This document shows positions 1 through 5,333 of a stretch of 6,574 nucleotides of DNA, in pieces. Made by a program: the position numbers and the translations under genes. The notes beneath the pieces were generated by a model, which made no database searches, was not told where the DNA came from, and saw nothing but the letters and a program-made list of their open reading frames with translations. The stretch is from an uncultured Candidatus Udaeobacter sp. (GTDB lineage Bacteria > Verrucomicrobiota > Verrucomicrobiia > Chthoniobacterales > UBA10450), in NCBI GenBank assembly GCA_955652715.1, contig CATPBS010000135.1, forward strand, positions 1 to 6,574. The letters are read 5' to 3'. The first letter of the stretch is position 1. The number at the start of each line of letters is the position of its first letter.

Positions 1-817
1 GATAGAGAATCAAAGTTTCGAGCCCCCGCATGTAAGCTTGATCGATATCCTTTCCGATCGTCGTCAAGTTTCCTTGTCGTTCTTTTGGAAGCGGTGTGAA
101 CGATTCAGTCGTGATCGCATTCACTTTGGCAATGATGCCGCTGGCGTGCGGCTCGATCACTTGCGCCCCGTCGCTAAAATAAACCTTGTAACCATTATCA
201 TACGGCGGGTTGTGACTCGCTGTGATCACAACGCCAGCGCTTGCCTTGAGATAACGAACCGCAAACGAAAGTTCCGGCACGGAACGTGGACCTTCGAACA
301 CGGATGCTTCGCAACCATTTTCAGCTGCGATCCTCGCAGCAAGCTCAGCGAATTCCTTTGAGAAAAATCGCGGATCATGCGCGATCACAAGCTTTGGCTT
401 CGCTGAAATTTCTTTGCGCCGATTCCAATCGTGCAGATAAGCAATAAGTCCACGCGTTGCACGGTTGATGTTAAAAAAATTCATCGCGTTCGTGCCGACG
501 CAGGGAAATTGGGGTCGCTCGTCTTCGCGCGCGGTCCCGCGCTCCGCAATCGTAACGATTTTCCCAATTGTCCGCCCACGCAGTCCGCCAGTTCCGAACG
601 CAAGAGTTTGGTAGAAGCGATCGTTCAACTCTGACCATTCACAGCCATCGGCCAGCTGGTTGACGGACTTGAAATAGAGATCCGTCGTAGCTCCGGCCAA
701 AAGGCTGCGAATGTTTTTTGCCGTCGATTGAATCAATTGCCCGCCGGCAACAGCGCGCTCGATTTTCGAATTTAGCTCCTCAATGTCGGTCGGCATTGCT
801 GCCAACTGTTCCGTCAT
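1..817 (-). CDS. Phospho-sugar mutase (phosphoglucomutase/phosphomannomutase family), 3' end outside the window
   Basis: The minus strand is open for 272 codons from an ATG at 817-815 to the window edge, so the C-terminal part is missing. The enzyme would interconvert hexose 1- and 6-phosphates (glucose or mannose) in the cytoplasm, feeding glycogen, cell-wall or exopolysaccharide synthesis. Seen in the translation: an FGTGGLRG motif at residues 74-81, typical of the N-terminal domain, and the active-site loop TASHNPPYDNGYK at 199-211, whose Ser201 should be the catalytic phosphoserine. The metal-binding DGDxDR loop and the sugar-phosphate-binding domain lie beyond the edge. About 25 extra residues (roughly 82-106, charged, ending before VGTNAMNFFN) separate GTGGLRG from the next conserved block. 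I recall this in mutases of Verrucomicrobiota and Planctomycetota. No clear Shine-Dalgarno precedes the ATG, and Met8 is an alternative start. It is divergent from the gene at 910. The family is secure; glucose versus mannose specificity cannot be told. Confidence 0.93.
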   Translation of the reverse strand, partial: MTEQLAAMPTDIEELNSKIERAVAGGQLIQSTAKNIRSLLAGATTDLYFKSVNQLADGCEWSELNDRFYQTLAFGTGGLRGRTIGKIVTIAERGTAREDERPQFPCVGTNAMNFFNINRATRGLIAYLHDWNRRKEISAKPKLVIAHDPRFFSKEFAELAARIAAENGCEASVFEGPRSVPELSFAVRYLKASAGVVITASHNPPYDNGYKVYFSDGAQVIEPHASGIIAKVNAITTESFTPLPKERQGNLTTIGKDIDQAYMRGLETLILY

Positions 818-895
818 GGATTTGCTTTGCAAGCGTTCTATGAAATCGGCGGAATCAGACTTGCGCCACCTGTTTAAGGTCGGTTAAGAAACTGC

Positions 896-902
896 AAAGG
901 AG
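896..902 (+). promoter_or_regulatory. Shine-Dalgarno site of the NTF2-like gene
   Basis: AAAGGAG lies seven bases upstream of the ATG at 910 and fixes that start. It is the only convincing Shine-Dalgarno sequence before an intact gene in the window; the other starts have weak or no purine runs. Confidence 0.75.
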
Positions 903-909
903 TTTAACC

Positions 910-1371
910 ATGAAGTGGACGACCCCGTACATCGCCGTCACCGTTACGTTCCTGTCGTTTGCATTCGGAGAAGCCCAACAAGAGTCAACCGACAAAAAAA
1001 GTGAACAGGAAGTCAGACAGACGATCGAAAACTACAAGACAGCCTTGCTGCAGCGGGATATTCCTGCGCTGGAAAAAATCTGGGCTGATGATTACGTGTT
1101 TGTGAATGCATCCGGAGACGTAGCGACGAAAGCGCAGCGGCTCGCGAACATTAAATCCGGCGCAACCACTCTGGAATCGATCAATGAAGAGGAAAATATC
1201 ACGGTGCGCGTTTATCAAAACAGCGCCGTCGCGACGAGCCGCGTGACCATCAAGGGACAGTACGCTGGTCAACCGACCAGCGGCCAATACCGGAGTACGC
1301 ATGTTTGGGTAAAAGGTCCGGCAGGATGGCAACTAGTCTCTAATCAGTTGACGGCCTTGCCGCGAAAATAA
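910..1371 (+). CDS. Exported NTF2-like protein (DUF4440/SnoaL-type), 153 aa
   Basis: This is a small secreted or periplasmic protein. Residues 1-22 form a signal peptide: Lys2, then a hydrophobic stretch (YIAVTVTFLSFAFG) and a likely cleavage near AFGEAQ. A charged linker follows, then an NTF2-like cone fold from about residue 33 to 148. Typical DUF4440 features are the first helix with an E-x-x-Y-x-x-A-L pattern, the IWADDYVFVNASGDVATKAQ segment (53-76 region) and the closing strand THVWVKGPAGWQLVSNQLT (130-148). Such domains bind small ligands or serve as accessory or catalytic units (ketosteroid isomerase-like), but most family members have no known substrate, so no reaction is assigned. 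The start is supported by the Shine-Dalgarno at 896-902. The stop codon overlaps the 3' end of the convergent gene by 32 bp. Its 92-bp upstream region is shared with the divergent mutase; I found no good promoter match there. Confidence 0.88.
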   Translation: MKWTTPYIAVTVTFLSFAFGEAQQESTDKKSEQEVRQTIENYKTALLQRDIPALEKIWADDYVFVNASGDVATKAQRLANIKSGATTLESINEEENITVRVYQNSAVATSRVTIKGQYAGQPTSGQYRSTHVWVKGPAGWQLVSNQLTALPRK

Positions 1372-2269
1372 CGCTTCGATACACGAGCATTGCCGCAGCG
1401 ATATCTTCCACGGCCATTCCGAGGGATTTGAAAATGGTCGTTTCATTTGCACGCGATGGAACCTTGGCGGCCAGCGCTTCGCCGAGTTCGAGGTGAATCT
1501 TCGCGCAGGAGAGAATCACGTCGCCGGATTCCTTTAGCGCGCCTTCGCGCGAATCGACGAAGACGACGTTGCTCATTGCTTCATCATCGAGCTCGCGCCA
1601 GTCAGGGCGACACGCGCCGATGGCATTCACGTGACAACCCGGCTTTAACCATGATCCTTTTAACACTGCTGTCTTCGAGTTCGTGGCTGTGACGATGACA
1701 TCTGCGCCGCGCACTGCTTCTTCGGCAGATGTCGCCGTAGCGCCAATTTCTTTCGCGAATCGTTCAGCGTGCTCGCGCCTTGGACTCCACACACAAATTG
1801 CTTCGAAATTCCGAACCAGTCGCAATGCCTCCACGTGACTCTGCGCTTGCACACCGCTGCCCAGAATCGCGAGGATTTTCGCATCTGGCGGAGCGAGAAG
1901 TTTTGTGGCTGCTGCTGAGACTGCTGCCGTTCTCATCTCGGTGATTAGCCTTCCATCCATGATCGCGAGCGGCATGCCAGTCGCCGGCTCGACAAGAAAA
2001 ATCGTCGCCATGTGTGTCGGGATGCCGCGCTCCAAATTCGACGGATAGAACGTCACGGCCTTGAGTCCGAGCCCGTCTGGAGTAAGCGCCGACATCAGAC
2101 CCAGAAATCCTCCGGGTGGATCAACGCTAATGACCGACCGCACCGGCTGTATCACTTTGCCTGTGGAAAAATCGATCAGCGCTTTCTCCATCGTAGGAAT
2201 CAAGTCACCCATCCGCAGATGCTTCCGGACCTGATCTTCGTTCAGAAAAAGCGGCTGATTATTGCTCAT
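1340..2269 (-). CDS. Ornithine cyclodeaminase/mu-crystallin-family NAD(P)-dependent enzyme, 309 aa
   Basis: The family covers ornithine cyclodeaminase, archaeal alanine dehydrogenase, ketimine/pyrroline-2-carboxylate reductases, EutC and the iminosuccinate reductase BhcD, all soluble enzymes of amino acid metabolism. Numbered from the ATG at 2269: a substrate-domain lysine in LGLKAVTFYPSN (about 67-78), IMDGRLITEMRTAAVSA (103-119) with the conserved substrate-contacting Arg113, the Rossmann loop GSGVQAQSH (137-145), VIVTATNS (191-198) and the C-terminal FKSLGMAVEDIAAA (280-293). Length is normal for the family. The frame stays open to an upstream start at 2323, but those 18 extra codons lie inside the intergenic repeat, and MSNNQPLFLNEDQV is the usual N-terminus, so I chose 2269. 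No Shine-Dalgarno is evident. It is convergent with, and overlaps, the NTF2-like gene, and is divergent from the flavoprotein gene. Substrate cannot be decided from sequence; a reductase or dehydrogenase of an imino or keto acid is more likely than true ornithine cyclodeaminase. Confidence 0.9.
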   Translation of the reverse strand: MSNNQPLFLNEDQVRKHLRMGDLIPTMEKALIDFSTGKVIQPVRSVISVDPPGGFLGLMSALTPDGLGLKAVTFYPSNLERGIPTHMATIFLVEPATGMPLAIMDGRLITEMRTAAVSAAATKLLAPPDAKILAILGSGVQAQSHVEALRLVRNFEAICVWSPRREHAERFAKEIGATATSAEEAVRGADVIVTATNSKTAVLKGSWLKPGCHVNAIGACRPDWRELDDEAMSNVVFVDSREGALKESGDVILSCAKIHLELGEALAAKVPSRANETTIFKSLGMAVEDIAAAMLVYRSVIFAARPSTD

Positions 2270-2275
2270 TGGTTT

Positions 2276-2461
2276 AACCACGGATTGCCCAAAGCGGCGA
2301 AGCCGCAACCAATTATTGTCCACAGATTACGCAGATTCCCGCAGATTAAGGAAGCGAATTAGTACGCCAAGCCTCCGACTTCTCTGAATAATCTGTGTCC
2401 ATCTGTGTAAATCTGTGGATCAAATAGGTTGTCATCTGTGCTATCCGCGTAATCCGTGGTT
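2276..2461. repeat. Nested inverted repeat built from ATCTGTG/ATCCGTGG units
   Basis: The region between the divergent genes is a palindromic array. Outer arms AACCACGGATT (2276-2286) and AATCCGTGGTT (2451-2461) are perfect 11-bp inverse complements. Inner arms CCACAGATT (2320-2328) and AATCTGTGG (2410-2418) also pair over 9 bp. The left side carries CRCAGAT units at 2321, 2330 and 2340. The right side carries ATCTGTG at 2391, 2401, 2411 and 2434, then ATCCGCG at 2443 and ATCCGTG at 2452, giving a 9-10 bp spacing close to one helical turn. A separate hairpin GCGGC-GAA-GCCGC sits at 2294-2306. It reaches into the alternative upstream starts of both flanking genes. I recognise similar sequence as a dispersed intergenic repeat of several phyla including Verrucomicrobiota. 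It encodes nothing visible. Confidence 0.8.
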
Positions 2462-2482
2462 TCTTATTTTGCTGCGACGAAG

Positions 2483-3700
2483 ATGTCTGAGAAATTGCAA
2501 ACGCGCTGCGTGATCGTAGGCGGTGGACCGGCAGGTATGATGGCCGGTTATTTGCTTGCGCGGGCTGGCGTGCCCATGGCGGTGCTGGAGAAGCACGCCG
2601 ACTTCAATCGCGATTTCCGCGGAGATACGATTCATCCGTCGACGCTGGAGTTGATGCACGAACTTGGCTTGCTCGACGAATTTCTGAAACAGCCGCATCA
2701 GGAAGTGCGAGAACTGCGCGCTGTGGTCAATGGGCAGGTCGTGCCGGTCGCTGATTTCACCAGCCTTCCTACGCGCTGCAAATTCATCGCGTTCATGCCG
2801 CAGTGGGATTTTCTCAATTTCCTGTCGAGCCATGCCAAGCAGTTTCCAACGTTCCAACTGCGCACGGAAAGTGAGGTCGTCGATCTGCTCATCGAGAACA
2901 GCCGCGTCGTCGGCGTGCGCGCAAAAACTCCTCGCGGCGAACTGGAAGTGCGCGCCGACCTCGTGATTGGCGCGGACGGACGGCATTCAATCATTCAAGC
3001 GCGCGCCGGCCTTGAGAGACGCGAGTTTGGCGTGCCAATCGACGCCCTCTGGATGCGAATTTCTAAGAAACAAGACGACCCGGAACAATCGTTCGGCTTT
3101 TTTCAACACGGCAAACTGCTCGTGTTACTCGACCGCGGCGGTTACTGGCAGTGCGGATTCGTCATTCCAAAAGGTGGGTTCGACGAGATCAAAGAGCGCG
3201 GTCTGCCGCAATTTCAAAATGACATCGTCAGCTTCGCCCGATTTCTGCGGGATCGAGTGACTGAGTTGAATGACTGGTCGAAGATCAAACTGCTTACGGT
3301 GCAAATCAATCGTCTGCGCGATTGGTGCCGCGAAGGACTACTTTGCATCGGCGATTCTGCGCATGCCATGTCGCCCGTCGGCGGCGTTGGGATTAACCTC
3401 GCCATCCAGGATGCCGTCGCGACGGCGAATCTACTTGCCGAGAAATTGCGGAGTGGTGCAGTTTCCGTGAACGATTTGCGAAAAGTACAGGCGCGGCGCG
3501 AATGGCCGACGCGGCTGATCCAGGGCTTGCAGGTTTTCATTCATCGTCGAGTCGTTACCGGTCGCGCGTCAGGAAGGCGTAATTCGTTGCCCTTTGTGCT
3601 TCGTTTGCTAAAATGGTTTCCGATTCTGCGACAATTGCCCGCTCGTTTTATTGGTGTCGGCCCGCGGCCAGAGCATTTTCGTAGCCCAACCGCGGTATAA
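2483..3700 (+). CDS. FAD-dependent monooxygenase (class A flavoprotein, UbiH/PHBH-like), 405 aa
   Basis: The protein is a single-component flavoprotein hydroxylase of the p-hydroxybenzoate hydroxylase fold. Such enzymes use NAD(P)H and O2 to hydroxylate or epoxidise an aromatic or polyketide-like substrate, or act as oxidoreductases. Numbered from the ATG at 2483: the FAD-binding Rossmann motif VIVGGGPAGMMAGYLLARAG (10-29), RGDTIHPSTLELMHELGLLD (46-65), the DG motif LVIGADGRHS (160-169) and the GD motif CIGDSAHAMSPVGGVGINLA (288-307) which binds FAD ribityl. All three diagnostic motifs are intact. The tail, ending LPARFIGVGPRPEHFRSP, is complete. A GTG at 2456 would add nine residues, but it lies inside the terminal repeat arm, so the ATG at 2483 is preferred; the Shine-Dalgarno is weak. 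No transmembrane anchor is seen. The PLP enzyme follows after 45 bp on the same strand and is probably co-transcribed. The substrate is unknown. Confidence 0.92.
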   Translation: MSEKLQTRCVIVGGGPAGMMAGYLLARAGVPMAVLEKHADFNRDFRGDTIHPSTLELMHELGLLDEFLKQPHQEVRELRAVVNGQVVPVADFTSLPTRCKFIAFMPQWDFLNFLSSHAKQFPTFQLRTESEVVDLLIENSRVVGVRAKTPRGELEVRADLVIGADGRHSIIQARAGLERREFGVPIDALWMRISKKQDDPEQSFGFFQHGKLLVLLDRGGYWQCGFVIPKGGFDEIKERGLPQFQNDIVSFARFLRDRVTELNDWSKIKLLTVQINRLRDWCREGLLCIGDSAHAMSPVGGVGINLAIQDAVATANLLAEKLRSGAVSVNDLRKVQARREWPTRLIQGLQVFIHRRVVTGRASGRRNSLPFVLRLLKWFPILRQLPARFIGVGPRPEHFRSPTAV

Positions 3701-3745
3701 GAATCTCGCGTTTGTTTTGCTTGCATCTGCCGGATACGATCAACC

Positions 3746-4693
3746 ATGCGGCTCGATCTCGATACCATCCGCTCAGCGGATAGGCGAATTCGACCATACA
3801 TTCATCGCACGCCTGTGCTGACGAGCTCGCGGTTGGATGAGGCGAGCGGGGCGTCATTGTTTCTTAAATGCGAAAACTTTCAGAAGATCGGTGCGTTCAA
3901 GGCGCGCGGGGCCACGAATGCCGTCTTTTTGCTCAACGATGTCGCCGCACAACGCGGCGTGGCGACGCATTCGTCGGGCAACCATGGTGCGGCAGTGGCA
4001 CGCGCGGCGAAACTGCGAGGCATTCCTGCGCACATCGTGATGCCCTCGAACTCGGCGAAGGTGAAGATCTGCGCAGTGGAAGGCTATGGCGCGCACATTG
4101 TCTTTTGCGAACCGACGGAACAAGCGCGCGAGGTCGCATGCGCCGACGCAATTGCGAAAACCGGCGCGACGCTGATTCACTCTTTTGAAAACGAAAATGT
4201 GATAGCGGGGCAGGGGACAGCGGCGGTCGAATTGCTCGAAGAAGTTCCCGATCTCGACCTTGTGATGTGTCCAGTCGGCGGCGGCGGCTTGCTCTGCGGG
4301 ACGGCGGTCGCAGCCAAATCGATGCGGCCCAAAATCAAAGTAATCGCAGTTGAGCCGGCCAACGCGGACGATGCCGCGCAATCATTTCGCGCCGGGCGAC
4401 GAATTGTCACCCAAAAAAAATTTACGATTGCTGACGGACTGCGAACAAATGTCGGCGAGCCAAATTTTGCGATTATCCAGCGTTACGTGGACGACATTAT
4501 GACCGTGAGCGAGGAAGCGATCGTATCGGCCATGCGCACGATTTGGGAGACAATGAAGATCATCATAGAGCCTTCGGCTGCTGTTCCATATGCGGCGATT
4601 CAAGAGGCTAAGATCGACGTCAGCGCGAAGCGCGTCGGAATTATTCTTACTGGCGGCAATGTCGATCTGGACGCGCTGCCGTGGAATCTGTAG
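3746..4693 (+). CDS. Serine racemase-type PLP-dependent serine/threonine dehydratase, 315 aa
   Basis: This is a fold type II PLP enzyme that would remove water from L-serine, L-threonine or 3-hydroxyaspartate, or racemise serine. Seen: ENFQKIGAFKARGA (43-56) with Lys52 as the Schiff-base lysine; SSGNHG (76-81), which cradles PLP and whose Ser77 matches the catalytic Ser84 of human serine racemase; the phosphate-binding GGGGLL loop (178-183); and LTGGNVDLDALPW (301-313), in which Thr302 takes the place of the usual Ser contacting the pyridine nitrogen. EPANADD at 203-209 reproduces the spacing of the divalent-metal site of eukaryotic serine racemases (Glu, Ala carbonyl, Asp). There is no C-terminal ACT-like domain, so it is not a full-length biosynthetic IlvA. 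No Shine-Dalgarno is clear before the ATG, which begins the normal N-terminus. The preceding monooxygenase gene ends 45 bp upstream. The TAG stop lies within a palindromic element. Dehydratase, racemase and hydroxyaspartate dehydratase remain equally open. Confidence 0.92.
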   Translation: MRLDLDTIRSADRRIRPYIHRTPVLTSSRLDEASGASLFLKCENFQKIGAFKARGATNAVFLLNDVAAQRGVATHSSGNHGAAVARAAKLRGIPAHIVMPSNSAKVKICAVEGYGAHIVFCEPTEQAREVACADAIAKTGATLIHSFENENVIAGQGTAAVELLEEVPDLDLVMCPVGGGGLLCGTAVAAKSMRPKIKVIAVEPANADDAAQSFRAGRRIVTQKKFTIADGLRTNVGEPNFAIIQRYVDDIMTVSEEAIVSAMRTIWETMKIIIEPSAAVPYAAIQEAKIDVSAKRVGIILTGGNVDLDALPWNL

Positions 4694-4740
4694 CCGGGAT
4701 CGAGGATCCCGGCCATCCGGCATCAACGATGCCGGCTACA
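4689..4740. repeat. Two-hairpin palindromic element with TGTAGCCGG/CCGGCTACA ends (REP-like)
   Basis: The outer ends TGTAGCCGG (4689-4697) and CCGGCTACA (4732-4740) are perfect 9-bp inverse complements. Inside are two perfect hairpins: GCCGGGATC-gag-GATCCCGGC (4693-4713, 9-bp stem, 3-nt loop) and CCGGCATC-aac-GATGCCGG (4717-4735, 8-bp stem, 3-nt loop). The element is only 52 bp and cannot encode anything. It supplies the TAG stop codon (4691-4693) of the PLP enzyme gene. The form suggests a REP/BIME-like dispersed element; copy number cannot be judged from one window. Confidence 0.8.
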
Positions 4741-4752
4741 GCAAATTTTTTT
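4717..4752 (+). terminator. Possible intrinsic terminator after the PLP enzyme gene
   Basis: The second hairpin of the palindromic element (stem 4717-4724 with 4728-4735) is followed ten bases later by seven T residues (4746-4752), themselves in a small GCAAA-TTTT-TTTGC palindrome. The gap between stem and T run is longer than in a classical terminator, so this is only a candidate for ending the monooxygenase-dehydratase transcript. Confidence 0.35.
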
Positions 4753-5228
4753 GCAGATCAGGGAACCATCGGTCGGATCAAAATGGAAACGTGTATTCGT
4801 AAAAGGAGTTTAATTACGCCACGCTGCAGGCAGAAACGGCATCAACCGGACTTGGCTGGGGTGGACTAGAGAAGGCGCACGTGCTGGCTAACACCTCCGG
4901 GCAGAGCTTCGACACGATCGTAGGCAAGTTCCACGGCGGCGAAGGCTGGGGTAAAATTGCACACGACTACGGGCTGAACCTCGGCAAAGTAGTCAGCAAC
5001 GCGCGCCACTCAGGTAATGCAGCATCGTATGCGTAGAACGCTCACATGGCTGATGGCAAGAACGCGACGACGGTTCATGGCAAAAGCGCTACGAACATCG
5101 GCAGAGGCCACACCGCCAGGATGAGTACTACGCGGGGTGTTGGTCACGGCTCCAGTTTTAGGTCCGGCTTCAGCGGATTCCATGGCGGCATGCATTCAAT
5201 GGGTCACGTTGGTGGCGGGCATCGGTCA
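4741..5228 (+). pseudogene. Decayed gene for a small, probably secreted protein with a GWGKIA segment and a His/Gly/Ser-rich tail
   Basis: No named family is recognised. The main frame runs from 4782, is stopped by TAA at 4800-4802, reads 77 codons (4803-5033), meets TAG at 5034-5036 and continues in the same frame through a low-complexity His/Gly/Ser tail to about 5228. The 77-codon part has no ATG but looks strongly coding: ATLQAETASTGLGWGGLEKA, then LANTSGQSFDTIVGKF, GGEGWGKIAHDYGLNLGKVV. Upstream, the other frame reads ANFFADQGTIGRIK (4741-4782); one missing A in the A-run at 4780-4783 would join it to NGNVYS of the main frame. The tail, from MADGKNATTVHGK to GGMHSMGHVGGGH, resembles G/H-rich ends of secreted proteins. 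The 5' end (promoter, signal peptide) is absent, apparently replaced by the palindromic element. A gene caller may report only the ORF 5046-5486, whose 3' part runs antisense into the glycosyltransferase gene. Sequencing error is the main alternative explanation. Confidence 0.6.
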
Positions 5229-5333
5229 GAGGAACCGTGTCGCAGGGTTGAAGCGCTAAGCGCTAGGGCGGAAACTCATGTTCCATCTGGGTCAAGGGAG
5301 AGCCGTTTCGCGCAATCGAGTGGGAGTATTTAC
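5229..5333. other. Short intergenic stretch with no gene
   Basis: Between the recognisable end of the decayed gene and the glycosyltransferase stop I see no gene or strong terminator. The only structure is AGCGCT twice, one base apart (5252-5257 and 5259-5264). Confidence 0.5.

Noticed and set aside
861..889. Promoter TTGCGC-17-TTAAGA upstream of the NTF2-like gene
   Set aside because: The -10 box matches the consensus at only two positions, no better than chance.
2270..2323. 18-residue N-terminal extension of the OCD-family protein
   Set aside because: The extra codons lie in the intergenic repeat and its hairpin, and the family begins at the downstream Met.
2276..2461. CRISPR array
   Set aside because: Units are only 7-9 bp, spaced 9-10 bp and arranged as inverted arms; there are no spacers of 25-40 bp and no cas genes.
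2276..4740. Composite transposon or mobile cassette bounded by the two repeat elements
   Set aside because: The two repeats are unrelated in sequence, there is no transposase, and the enclosed genes look like ordinary host genes.
4801..4808. AAAAGGAG resembling a strong Shine-Dalgarno
   Set aside because: No start codon in the coding frame follows at suitable distance, and the bases read as Lys-Glu in the decayed frame.
4800..5036. Programmed readthrough or stop-codon recoding of TAA and TAG in the interrupted gene
   Set aside because: Two different stops plus a likely frameshift and a missing 5' end fit decay better; no recoding structure or tRNA is seen.
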